14,217 nt of DNA from Fibrobacter sp. (GTDB lineage: Bacteria > Fibrobacterota > Fibrobacteria > Fibrobacterales > Fibrobacteraceae), in assembly GCA_016295375.1 (NCBI GenBank), contig JAEDLI010000061.1, positions 1-14,217 of the forward strand, written 5' to 3'. Under the pieces are notes generated by a model. It was given only the letters and a program-made list of their open reading frames with translations, searched no databases and was not told the origin of the DNA. The translations under genes were made by a program, and so were the position numbers. This document shows, in pieces, positions 6,986-14,051 of this stretch (position 1 is the stretch's first letter; each line of letters starts with the position of its first letter).

Positions 6986-7762
6986 TTATTTCCGCTTAAT
7001 GTAGACCGCACTGCAGAGGTCTTCGAAGCGGATTTCAAAGTGACTCAGGTTACCCCATGCCGCACCATTCTTAAAATGGGGAATAAACTCTCCCAACTTT
7101 GCACGATCCAGCTTCAACCACTCCCCCTCTCCAGAGAAGCAATAGTAGTCGTTTTCGTCAAAGGAGTTGTAATCCAAATTTCCAGAGCCATCCTTATCTA
7201 CAACCAAGCCACCATTTAATTTTTCAAAACCTTCGGGACAACCTTCTGCCGTGGCACAGGCGGCAACATTTTCATTCAGTTGGTTACTTGTACCTTCGTC
7301 CACGCCATCCATGAGATCCTTACCAGCAGTAATCTCGCCATTGTCAACTATGGTCGATTCTCCGGCCGAAGCAGACGAAGCGTCTTCAGAAGACGAAGAT
7401 TCATCATCCCTGCTTGCAGAACTACCATCTCCAGAAGAGGCAGAATCGTCGCCCTTGCTCGCAGAGCTGTCATCACCAGAAGAGGCCGATTCTGTGCCGG
7501 ATTCCGAAGACTCGTCACCGGAAGTAGCAGACTGCCCTTCGGACTCGCTAGAAGTCACATCGCTGGCAGAACTGGAGGGTTCGTCCGTCTTGGATGAATA
7601 CTTGCCCGGATTGAAGCCAGGAATAAACGGTTCCAGGCCGTCTTCTTCGGAGGTAATCGCATCATCCGAGCCTTCCGAAGGAGACACCGTACTGGAACAG
7701 GCAAAAAGCCCCAAAGAGATACTCAGAGCCGTAACTGGCAACAGGATTTTTGTCAATTGCAT
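6986..7762 (-). CDS. Ser/Asp-rich lipoprotein, paralogue of the next gene (258 aa)
   Basis: A lipoprotein signal ends in LGLFAC (Cys about residue 22), so the protein is probably anchored in a membrane. A short PGFNPGKYSS motif follows, then a long Ser/Asp/Glu/Ala linker (about 55-140) with repeated SSASxxDD units, then a compact C-terminal domain of about 85 residues. That domain has DENDYYCFSGEGEWLKLDRAKL and ends EDLCSAVYIK. The domain and the PGxxPGK motif are shared with the gene at 7892-8458. Four cysteines in the last third could form disulphides outside the cytoplasm. No function is known to me. The start is the ATG at 7762, because GGAGGT lies 3 bases before it; a TTG five codons upstream overlaps that site. 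TTGCTA and TATGTT, 17 bases apart, lie upstream as a weak possible promoter. Confidence 0.85.
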   Translation of the reverse strand: MQLTKILLPVTALSISLGLFACSSTVSPSEGSDDAITSEEDGLEPFIPGFNPGKYSSKTDEPSSSASDVTSSESEGQSATSGDESSESGTESASSGDDSSASKGDDSASSGDGSSASRDDESSSSEDASSASAGESTIVDNGEITAGKDLMDGVDEGTSNQLNENVAACATAEGCPEGFEKLNGGLVVDKDGSGNLDYNSFDENDYYCFSGEGEWLKLDRAKLGEFIPHFKNGAAWGNLSHFEIRFEDLCSAVYIKRK

Positions 7763-7891
7763 AGAACCTCCGAACAATGGGTCTATACAACATATATTTT
7801 TATAAACGAAATAGCAATAGCTATTTGAATAATTTCACACATTTGTACACGATTTGGCAAAATTCGACAACTTTTGGCGTTTTTATTCAAT

Positions 7892-8458
7892 CTATTCTGC
7901 TGCAATATAGACCGATTCGCAAACATTAGCAAAATACAGGGTAAAGCCCGCCCTGGCCTCGTATGCCGGACCATCCCACAGGAACGGGAGCTTAGATTCC
8001 TGCAATTTTCCCTTGGTGATTTCAAACCATTCCTGGGATTCCGTCAAGCAATAGTAATGGCCCCGCGCAAAATCCAGGTCGTCCACGGTAAATTTCAAGC
8101 TTCTGCTCCCTACGAACCCTTCTACGTCTTCGCCTTGGTTTTCCAACAGATCCCACGAGTTGTCGATTTCCGCCGCCTTGCCGGATGCAACGTCATCCAA
8201 ATATTCCTCCGTAATGACCGCAACACCACTTTCGTCTACCTGGATGTTGGACTCGGAAAAGTCTACCGAGAAACTGGAAATTTCTTCGGAAGAACTGGAA
8301 TTCTCAGAAGAATAGACCTTTCCGGGGTGGTATCCGGGAACGGCGTCAAGGCCGCCATTGGCACTGGCGTCGGTAGAGGAAACCGTTTCGCCACAAGCAA
8401 CAAAGCCTACGGTCAAAAAAGCGCTTAGCAAAAAACCGCAAATTTTAGATACCCGCAT
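7892..8458 (-). CDS. Lipoprotein, shorter paralogue of the 6986-7762 gene (188 aa)
   Basis: The signal peptide ends in GFVAC (Cys22). It then has PGYHPGKVYSS, a short Ser/Glu linker, and a C-terminal domain with GHYYCLTESQEWFEITKGKL, a FLWDGPAY segment and the ending NVCESVYIAA. Aligned by eye with its neighbour, the shared positions are YYC, EW, a Lys/Leu pair, an (N/D)G-A pair and C-x-(A/S)VYI. The two genes are therefore a tandem duplication in which the linker lengths have diverged. GGAG lies about 9 bases before the start. The 130 bases between them are A+T-rich and probably hold the promoter of the second copy. Role unknown; a surface or outer-membrane location is inferred. Confidence 0.85.
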   Translation of the reverse strand: MRVSKICGFLLSAFLTVGFVACGETVSSTDASANGGLDAVPGYHPGKVYSSENSSSSEEISSFSVDFSESNIQVDESGVAVITEEYLDDVASGKAAEIDNSWDLLENQGEDVEGFVGSRSLKFTVDDLDFARGHYYCLTESQEWFEITKGKLQESKLPFLWDGPAYEARAGFTLYFANVCESVYIAAE

Positions 8459-8486
8459 AATAAACCGCTCCCTTTAAAAATAAAGT

Positions 8487-8507
8487 CTGCGCCCGTAATC
8501 CGCGCAG
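8487..8507 (-). terminator. Possible polA terminator
   Basis: CTGCGC, 9-base loop, GCGCAG, followed on the minus strand by ACTTTATTTTT. The stem is only six pairs and the T-run is interrupted, so this may be a weak terminator that lets some transcription reach the lipoprotein genes downstream. Confidence 0.4.
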
Positions 8508-8526
8508 CAATCGCCATTCGTGCTTT

Positions 8527-11349
8527 CTAGTGGGCCAAAAGCCAATTTTTCCCGAAGCCAACGCTTGCCACCAGCGGGACTTTCAGCTCCATGGCCCCTT
8601 CCATTTCGGCCTTGACCATGGCAGAAAGCTCTTCCAGCCGGTCCTTGGGACATTCAAACACCAGTTCGTCGTGGACCTGAAGCATCATCTTGAGGGGGAG
8701 ATTTTCCCGGTTGATGCGCTCCTGAATGCGAATCATGGCAATCTTGATGAGGTCGGCGGCAGAGCCCTGCACAGGAGTGTTTACCGCCATGCGTTCTGCC
8801 ATCTGGGATTCCATGCGGTCGGAACTGTCAATGCCTGCGATATAGCGGCGGCGGCCCGAAAGGGTTTCCACATAGCCGTTCTTGTGGGCGTAGGCCTTGG
8901 TGTCGTCGATAAACTTTTGCACTCCCTGATACATGCCGAAATACCCGGTGATAAAGTCCCTGGCCTGGGCCATAGGGATTTTCAAGTCACGAGACAGGCG
9001 GAAAGCCGTCATGCCGTAGAGGATACCGAAGTTCACCACCTTGGCGTCGCGACGCATGTCTGCGGTGACGGCGTCCAATTCCACCCCGTAAATGGCGGCG
9101 GCCGTGCGGGCGTGGATGTCGATTCCCTCCTTGTAGCTTTCGATAAGGGCGGGGTCGCCGCTCAGGTGGGCCAACATGCGGAGCTCAATCTGGGAGTAGT
9201 CCACCGCCAAGATGACATTGTCGGGATTCTCGGGAACGAATGCGGCACGAATCTTTTTGCCCAGGTCGCTACGGACCGGAATGTTCTGCAAGTTGGGATC
9301 TCGGCTGGAAAGGCGACCCGTAGCCGTACCCCACTGGATAAAGCTGGTGTGTATCCGCTTTGTCCTCGGGTTCACAAGAGTCGGGAGCACCGACACGTAG
9401 GTGCTCTGCATCTTCTTGAGTTCGCGGTACTCTATGATGGCAAAAACGATGGGGTGCGGCGCACTGACAGAAAGTTCCTCCAGCACGGCGGCGTCGGTAC
9501 TGCGTTTCTTGATTTCGGGGAGTCCAAGCGTATCGAACAGCACCTCGCCCAACTGCTTGGGGCTACCGATGTTGAATTCCAGTCCTGCCATATCGCAGAT
9601 TTCTTTTTCCAGTTTTTCGATACGACCGGCAAGTTCCACTTCCAGGTTCTTGAGGACTGCCGTATCCACGTAGGCCCCTACACCCTCCATCTGGTACAGC
9701 ACCTTCAGCAAGGGCATTTCCTGGCTGTAGAAAAACTTCTCGTAATCCATCTTCTGGAGCTCTTGCAGCAGAGGCTGCCAGAGGCGAAGCGTATAGACCG
9801 CATCTTCGGCGCCATATTCGGCGGCATCCTTCACAGGAACGCGGTTGAAAGGAATCTGGCTCTTACCACGCCCGATGAGATTTTCTATGGGAATCATCTC
9901 GTGGTTCAGGCGCTGCATCACCTGGTTGTCCAGCCCGAGGCCCGTCTGACCCGGCGAAAGCATCCAGGCGGCAATGAGGGTATCTACGATTCTCGCCTTT
10001 TCAACCTGCGGAATGGAAAGCCCAAAGGCACGGGAAAGCACATGCAAGTCGAACTTGGCGTTGTGAAAAACGAAGGAACGGCGATGCTTGCCGTCAACGA
10101 CCTCGCAAGATTCATCCCAAAAACTCAGGAACCATTCCTTCACGGCTGCACAGTCAAAATTGCCTACAGGGAACCCGATGTCGTCGGTATGGGCAAGGGG
10201 AACGTAGTAGCCCTTGGGAACGGAGCCGTCTTCGCATGCGGCGGAAAGGCAAAGCCCCACCAGATTGCAGACCATGGAATCCAGGCCGTCGGTTTCCGTA
10301 TCCACGCCGATTTCTGTAGCCGCCGCAAATTCAGCCATCATCTGTTGGAACTTTTCGGCAGTATCAACGCAGATGTAGGTGGGAAGAACATCTTCGGCAG
10401 CAGCGACACGGTCGCCCTCCGGAAAATCGCCCTGCTGATCGTCGCCATCGTGCACGAACCCCGCCTTGCCGGGAACTTTTTCCAGCAGGCGCAGCAGGCT
10501 GTTGATTTCGTGTTCCTTGAAAATCTCCGCCAGGGTATCCACATGGATCCCATTGTACTCCAGGGCAGAGAGGCTCCCGCTAAAGGCACGCTTGGTCTGG
10601 AGCGTCACCAGTTCCCTACTCAAGAACGCCTTTTCCCGGTTCTGCTCCAGATTATCATGAAGTCCCTTCTTGGTCACCTTGTCCAGATTGGCGTACAGAT
10701 TGTCCATATCGCCAAAATCGTTCAGCAGCTGTATGGCGGTCTTGGGGCCAACCTTCGGGACCCCCGGAACGTTATCGCTGGCATCTCCCATGAGCGCCAG
10801 GTAATCCCGAATCTTTTCCGGCGGGAGGCCGTATTTTTCTACTACCTGGTCAGGGCCAAAATCAATGCCGTCGGCACCCTTGGTCAAGTGGAACAGGTGA
10901 ATCTTGTCGGACACAATCTGAGACATGTCCTTGTCCTTGGAAAGAATCACCACATGGTCAAAGCCTGCCTCCACCGCAGCGGTAGCCACGCTGGCCATCA
11001 CGTCGTCGGCCTCGTAGCCGGGCTCCGAAAGCAGAGGAATTCCGCTGGCCTCCATGCTCTCTCCCAAAAGAGGCATCTGGGCGGCCATTTCTTCAGGCAT
11101 GGGCCCGCGATTGGCCTTGTAGTCCGGATAAAGATCGTGGCGGAAAGTCTTGGTGTGGGCCACGTCCCGAGCGATGGCAAAGTGGGTTGGCTTGTGCTTT
11201 GCCAGAATACGGAGTACCGCTCCCCAGTAGCCATGCATCATGGAGACGTCTTCGCCCTTGCTGTTCACCAGCGGGTTCTGGCTATAGGCGTAAAACATGC
11301 GGAACGCAAGCGCGTAAGAATCAAGGAGCAGTAAAGTTTTTTCCGGCAT
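8527..11349 (-). CDS. polA: DNA polymerase I (940 aa)
   Basis: Three domains are present in order. The 5' nuclease (1-290) has LLLDSYALAFR, DYKANRG, GYEADDVMAS and GDASDNVPGVPKVGPKTA. The 3'-5' proofreading domain (about 325-525) has ExoI DTET (Asp350, Glu352), ExoII FHNAKFD (Asp434) and ExoIII YGAED (Tyr512, Asp516), so editing should be active; many bacterial Pol I proteins have lost these residues. The polymerase domain has motif A AVDYSQIE (Asp717), motif B RRDAKVVNFGILYG (Lys770, Phe774, Tyr778) and motif C QVHDELVFE (Asp894, Glu895). Phe774, at the position of E. coli Phe762, predicts normal discrimination against dideoxynucleotides. It acts in Okazaki-fragment maturation and repair. 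The start MPEKTLLLLDSYA matches the family; no good ribosome binding site is seen before it. Confidence 0.98.
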   Translation of the reverse strand: MPEKTLLLLDSYALAFRMFYAYSQNPLVNSKGEDVSMMHGYWGAVLRILAKHKPTHFAIARDVAHTKTFRHDLYPDYKANRGPMPEEMAAQMPLLGESMEASGIPLLSEPGYEADDVMASVATAAVEAGFDHVVILSKDKDMSQIVSDKIHLFHLTKGADGIDFGPDQVVEKYGLPPEKIRDYLALMGDASDNVPGVPKVGPKTAIQLLNDFGDMDNLYANLDKVTKKGLHDNLEQNREKAFLSRELVTLQTKRAFSGSLSALEYNGIHVDTLAEIFKEHEINSLLRLLEKVPGKAGFVHDGDDQQGDFPEGDRVAAAEDVLPTYICVDTAEKFQQMMAEFAAATEIGVDTETDGLDSMVCNLVGLCLSAACEDGSVPKGYYVPLAHTDDIGFPVGNFDCAAVKEWFLSFWDESCEVVDGKHRRSFVFHNAKFDLHVLSRAFGLSIPQVEKARIVDTLIAAWMLSPGQTGLGLDNQVMQRLNHEMIPIENLIGRGKSQIPFNRVPVKDAAEYGAEDAVYTLRLWQPLLQELQKMDYEKFFYSQEMPLLKVLYQMEGVGAYVDTAVLKNLEVELAGRIEKLEKEICDMAGLEFNIGSPKQLGEVLFDTLGLPEIKKRSTDAAVLEELSVSAPHPIVFAIIEYRELKKMQSTYVSVLPTLVNPRTKRIHTSFIQWGTATGRLSSRDPNLQNIPVRSDLGKKIRAAFVPENPDNVILAVDYSQIELRMLAHLSGDPALIESYKEGIDIHARTAAAIYGVELDAVTADMRRDAKVVNFGILYGMTAFRLSRDLKIPMAQARDFITGYFGMYQGVQKFIDDTKAYAHKNGYVETLSGRRRYIAGIDSSDRMESQMAERMAVNTPVQGSAADLIKIAMIRIQERINRENLPLKMMLQVHDELVFECPKDRLEELSAMVKAEMEGAMELKVPLVASVGFGKNWLLAH

Positions 11350-11405
11350 AAGAGGAATGTAGAAATAAAAAGAGAAAAAACCTTAAAAAACGCCCCCACA
11401 AACAC

Positions 11406-11852
11406 CTATATCTCGATAGTTTCTTCGTCGCTTTTGATAAAAGCCTTGAGGCGCTCGATGGTGCGATCAAAATCGTTCTTGATGGAACATTCCCACACTG
11501 TGGCGACGCGGTAACCCGAGAGCGAAAGTTTCCAGTTCGTTTTGATGTCGCGAACGATATTGTTCGTGAATTTCTCGTTCCAGAATTCAGGATTGCTCTT
11601 GGGTTTACTCGTGAACTTGCATCCGTGCTGGTGCCAAAAACAGCCATTTATAAAGACAACCACGCCGTACTTGAGAATGAACAAATCCGGAGATCCGGGT
11701 AGATCACGACGGTGCAGTCTATATCGCAGCCCTGCCTTAAAAAGCTCCCGCCGCACAAGTAGTTCGGGCTGCGTATCTTCCGAATGCACCGCCTGCATCA
11801 TTTGCGAACGGTTCATGGGAGCTCGTTTCTTTTGACGACGCTTTTTCATCAT
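11406..11852 (-). CDS. vsr: Very short patch repair (Vsr-type) endonuclease
   Basis: Vsr nicks DNA beside T:G mismatches that arise when 5-methylcytosine deaminates. Visible marks are NRSQMMQAVHSEDTQPELLVR at the N-terminus, LPGSPDL (Asp56 as the likely catalytic acid), the zinc-site segment NGCFWHQHGC (Cys71, His74, His76, Cys78), FWNEK and WEC (120-122). The length fits the family. Starts at 11852 or 11849 (ATG ATG) or at MNRS (11816) are possible; the last matches the family's usual start best but has no clear ribosome binding site. It starts within 10 bases of the stop of the transporter gene, so the two may share a transcript. No cytosine methyltransferase, its usual partner, is in the window. 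Confidence 0.93.
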   Translation of the reverse strand: MMKKRRQKKRAPMNRSQMMQAVHSEDTQPELLVRRELFKAGLRYRLHRRDLPGSPDLFILKYGVVVFINGCFWHQHGCKFTSKPKSNPEFWNEKFTNNIVRDIKTNWKLSLSGYRVATVWECSIKNDFDRTIERLKAFIKSDEETIEI

Positions 11853-11861
11853 CAAAACGGG

Positions 11862-12797
11862 CTATTTTTCCCAGCGGCAGTATATGTTCGCCAGAATCGC
11901 ACCGGAAATGTTGTGCCATACGGAGAATATGGCGCCGGGAACAGTCGCCATGGCAAGTGACGAGAACGAAGTCGCCGCAAGGCTCGTGGCAAGGCCGGAA
12001 TTCTGCATGCCGATTTCGATGGAAAGTGCCTTTGTCTTGGGTGTCGAGAATTTCAGCAGTTTCCCAAGGCCGAATCCGCAGCCGTAGCCGAGCAGGTTGT
12101 GAAGAATCACCACGGCAAACACGATGGCGCCTGTGGAGAGAATCTTCGATGAATTGTGCGAGACGACTGCGGCTACAATCATCGCAATGGCAATCACCGA
12201 GACGAGGGGCAAGACCTTCACGGCACGAGCAGTCCATTTGCCAAAGAACTTGTTGATGACGAACCCGAGGGCAATCGGCACGATGACGACCTTCACGATG
12301 GAAAGGAACAAGGCCATCACATCCACGTTCACGGTGGTGCGGAGCAGCAAATATGTAATCGCCGGAGTTAAAATCGGAGCGAGCAGCGTATTCACGCTGG
12401 TCATGCCCACGGAAAGCGCCACATCACCTTTCGAAAGATAAGTGATGACGTTGCTGGAAGTCCCGCCCGGGCACGTGCCTACGAGAACAACGCCTGCCAT
12501 GAGGGCGGCATCGAGGCCGAAAACCTTAGAGAGCAAGAACGCAAGTGCAGGCATCACGATGAATTGCGCCGCACACCCGATAGTAATTTCCTTAGGGCAG
12601 GCAAACACAAGTGCAAAATCGCTCAGCTTGAGCGTAAGCCCCATGCCAAACATCACGATCATCAGCAAGTAATTCACCCAGCTGATTTCAATCCAGAGCG
12701 TTGATTTGGGCAGGAGCAACGAAAGCGCCGCGATAGCCAAAATGATAACCGCCATCCATTTGCCCATAAATTCGCTAATTTTTTCTAAGACATGCAT
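11862..12797 (-). CDS. Bile acid:sodium symporter (BASS) family transporter (311 aa)
   Basis: About nine to ten membrane helices are visible. The family's sodium-site motifs are both present: GTCPGGTSSNVIT (about 107-119) in the first half and EIGMQNSGLATSLA (about 261-274) in the second. These mark a functional BASS-fold secondary transporter in the inner membrane. The substrate cannot be told; bacterial members move organic acids such as pantoate or keto acids, or bile acids. The N-terminus is a short amphipathic stretch (MHVLEKISEFMGKW) before the first helix. GGGA lies close to the ATG and AAGGA about 10 bases away. It leads a likely two-gene unit with the Vsr gene. A terminator at 12850-12875 isolates it from the carB remnant upstream. 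Confidence 0.92.
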   Translation of the reverse strand: MHVLEKISEFMGKWMAVIILAIAALSLLLPKSTLWIEISWVNYLLMIVMFGMGLTLKLSDFALVFACPKEITIGCAAQFIVMPALAFLLSKVFGLDAALMAGVVLVGTCPGGTSSNVITYLSKGDVALSVGMTSVNTLLAPILTPAITYLLLRTTVNVDVMALFLSIVKVVIVPIALGFVINKFFGKWTARAVKVLPLVSVIAIAMIVAAVVSHNSSKILSTGAIVFAVVILHNLLGYGCGFGLGKLLKFSTPKTKALSIEIGMQNSGLATSLAATSFSSLAMATVPGAIFSVWHNISGAILANIYCRWEK

Positions 12798-12843
12798 TTT
12801 CCCGTTTCCTTACGGATAGAAATTGCTTTTTGCATAAATATAA

Positions 12844-12875
12844 GAAAAAGACCGCAGCGTTTTATTGCTACGGTC
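12844..12875 (-). terminator. Rho-independent terminator downstream of the carB remnant
   Basis: On the minus strand GACCGTAGC, an 8-base loop and GCTGCGGTC are followed by five T. It would stop transcription coming from the carB side before the transporter gene. Flanking A and T runs make it nearly symmetrical, so it may also work on the plus strand. Its stem closely matches the terminator at 3918-3940. Confidence 0.8.
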
Positions 12876-12900
12876 TTTGACGGTTTAAGAGACTTGTAAT

Positions 12901-12942
12901 GGCGACCCCGGCACAGGGCCGGGGTGACCCTTAAGGCCTTAA
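12901..12942. repeat. GC-rich hairpin plus adjacent palindrome
   Basis: CCCCGGC, loop ACAGG, GCCGGGG (12906-12924) is a perfect 7-pair hairpin. It is followed at 12931-12942 by the perfect 12-base palindrome TTAAGGCCTTAA. Neither matches the type-1 flanks. They lie in the 280-base gap between the transporter and the carB remnant, which holds no gene I can support. Confidence 0.6.
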
Positions 12943-12944
12943 AT

Positions 12945-13081
12945 CTCTTCGTTGCTGGCGTGCGATCCGGTCGCGATCCAATCGCTTCAATGCGCGCGTG
13001 GTATTGACGCCTACGGCGTCCGCGGCTTCGGCTCAGCCATGCCAGAGTGCAAGCACTCTGTCGCGGCACTCGCCTTGCACG
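12945..13081 (-). repeat. Hairpin repeat at the end of carB, with type-1 copy F
   Basis: Read on the minus strand: flank GAGTGCCGCGA, stem CAGAGTG, loop CTTG, stem CACTCTG (13043-13060), flank GGCATGGCTGAGCCGAAG, then CCGCGGACGC and a second hairpin GACGCC-GTA-GGCGTC, then short imperfect repeats around GCGATCC. It begins directly after the carB stop codon at 13082, so the last codons of carB were probably replaced. Confidence 0.8.
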
Positions 13082-13186
13082 CTATTCCTGCAGGCTCTTC
13101 ACGGCGCCGTGACCGTTCCTTGCGGCGGCAATGCCCTTCACGGTGTTGTATGCACCGGCAAGCGTCGTGATGTAGGGAACCTTGTA

Positions 13187-13324
13187 GTTGACGCTTCTCC
13201 CCAAAGGGGATAACTCAACTAAGCCACTGAAGTGGCAAGTTTCGTATAGCGTCCGTGGCTTCGGTTCGGTCATACAAAAATAGCGCAGCGCGAGCACTTT
13301 TGTGCGACACTCACCTTGCTCACT
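13187..13324 (-). repeat. 138-bp insertion in carB: type-1 copy E plus a tandem-hairpin module
   Basis: It lies between the codons for AIRKAAIK and YKVPYITT. On the minus strand it starts with a type-1-like unit (flanks GTGAGTGTCGC and GTATGACCGAACCGAAGCC, stem ACAAAA/TTTTTGT with an irregular interior), then CGGACGC. It then carries the paired hairpins AGTGGC/GCCACT (13223-13236) and CCCC-AAA-GGGG (13199-13209). It is exactly 46 codons long and has no stop in the carB frame. Confidence 0.85.
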
Positions 13325-13348
13325 TTTGATGGCGGCCTTGCGGATGGC

Positions 13349-13422
13349 GCTTTGGACTCTTCAAGTCCCAAATGCGGGGCTCGGAAATAGGCCTGCAAGC
13401 AGTCCTGCTTCACTCGCCCTTA
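13349..13422 (-). repeat. 74-bp insertion in carB with type-1 copy D
   Basis: On the minus strand: flank GGGCGAGTG, stem AGGACTG, loop CTTG, stem CAGGCCT (13389-13406, one mismatch), flank ending CGAGCCC. A second hairpin, GGACT/AGTCC, follows. It brings a TAA right after the DDKC codons and is not a multiple of three, so it breaks the frame. The exact edges are uncertain by a few bases; AAATGC on one side and AAAGC on the other could be remains of a target duplication. Confidence 0.8.
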
Positions 13423-13527
13423 GCATTTGTCGTCCTTGATGGCGTCGCGCTTTGCCCACGGCGTGTTGATGATGAGGTTCACCTGCTTGTTCAGGATGAT
13501 GTCGAGAACGTTGGGGCGGCCTTCGGC

Positions 13528-13593
13528 AAAGCTCTCCAAGCGAGAGACGCGGGCAAGCTTGCTTGCGCATGACCGAGCGCAGAGAGTTTCTGT
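13528..13593 (+). repeat. 66-bp insertion in carB with type-1 copy C
   Basis: Plus-strand reading: GCGAGAGACGC flank, stem GCAAG, loop CTTG, stem CTTGC (13553-13566), flank GCATGACCGAGC. The outer ends pair as well (GAGAG inside one end, CTCTC inside the other). Removing the 66 bases joins VVNKI directly to AEGRPNV. The insertion adds exactly 22 codons with no stop in the carB frame. Confidence 0.85.
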
Positions 13594-13683
13594 AATCTTG
13601 TTCACCACTTCGCACTTCACGCCGGCCTTCTCGTAGAACTTGGCGGTGCCTTCGGTAGCGTAGATCTTGAAGCTGAGCTTCTG

Positions 13684-13754
13684 GAAAACGCCGCAAGCCG
13701 AATGTCGCGACAGGCCGCTTGCGGACTGGCATGACTGAGGCGAGGATGTTTCTA
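13684..13754 (+). repeat. 71-bp insertion in carB with type-1 copy B
   Basis: Plus-strand reading: flank GCCGAATGTCGCGA, stem CAGGCCG, loop CTTG, stem CGGACTG (13711-13728, one mismatch), flank GCATGACTGAGGCGA. Flanks match copy A closely. On the minus (carB) strand its first codon is TAG, directly after IGKEL, so it truncates the reading frame. Its outer ends (GAAAC / GTTTTC) resemble those of copy C. Confidence 0.85.
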
Positions 13755-13907
13755 CAATTCCTTGCCGATTTCGATGGCCTGTTCAGACAAGTTAACCTTG
13801 TCGGTGAGGCTAATCAGCACGGCACCTTCGTTCGGGAGGAAGGAACCTGCGGCTTCCTGGCTCTTGTAGTAAGCGAGGGCGTAGTCGTCGGAGAGGCCGA
13901 GGACTTC

Positions 13908-14006
13908 GATTATAACGACCGTTCGGCTTACGCCTCACTCCCACCTAAAGGTCGCCATGCCCACATAAGCACTAAAGTGCTAAGTGGTCAAAGGTCGCCT
14001 ACGGCT
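13908..14006. repeat. 99-bp hairpin insertion with carB deletion
   Basis: This replaces about 60 expected CarB codons. It contains ACC-TAAA-GGT (about 13943-13952) and the large hairpin AGCACT-AA-AGTGCT with outer CCAC/GTGG arms (13961-13987). The decamer AAAGGTCGCC occurs twice (13947-13956 and 13990-13999), flanking the large hairpin. The paired-hairpin order matches the modules at 13199 and 14121. Confidence 0.75.
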
Positions 14007-14051
14007 CACGGGCGTGTTACAAACCTTGGAGACCAGCGGCACCGTGCGGGA

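Larger units (their letters stand above)
13082..14051 (-). pseudogene. carB: carB 3' part in six fragments, broken by hairpin insertions
   Basis: Carbamoyl-phosphate synthase large subunit makes carbamoyl phosphate for pyrimidine and arginine synthesis. Six minus-strand pieces, in CarB order, are visible. 14051-14007 gives SRTVPLVSKVCNTPV (end of the second ATP-grasp half). 13907-13755 begins EVLGLSDDYALAYYKS and ends IGKEL. 13683-13594 begins QKLSFKIYATEGTAKF. 13527-13423 begins AEGRPNVLDI and includes INTPWAKRDAIKDD. 13348-13325 is AIRKAAIK. 13186-13082 begins YKVPYITTLAGAYNT and ends KSLQE-stop. Pieces two to six are the allosteric MGS-like domain and would join almost perfectly without the insertions of 71, 66, 74 and 138 bp. 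Between pieces one and two, about 60 codons expected from the family are missing. Stops follow IGKEL (TAG) and DDKC (TAA). I conclude a dead copy; whether the genome has another carB cannot be seen here. Confidence 0.88.

Noticed and set aside
7251..7805. A plus-strand Ser/Glu/Pro-rich frame over the lipoprotein gene
   Set aside because: It mirrors the Ser/Asp linker codons of the real minus-strand gene and lacks any start signal or domain.
8530..11334. A 934-codon open frame opposite polA
   Set aside because: It is the antisense shadow of a clearly real polA gene; its translation is rich in His, Gly, Val and Arg with no recognisable motif, as expected from G+C-rich third positions.
12785..13069. 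Minus-strand 94-codon frame before the transporter
   Set aside because: It runs through a terminator and hairpin repeats and has no family similarity I can see.
13361..13732. A 123-codon minus-strand frame crossing the carB insertions
   Set aside because: It is shifted relative to the carB frame; the carB frame gives conserved CarB sequence while this one gives Arg-rich noise.
13187..13754. Inteins or self-splicing introns in carB
   Set aside because: The insertions are only 66-138 bp, far below group I or II intron or intein size, and lack their core motifs. Simple hairpin elements explain them.
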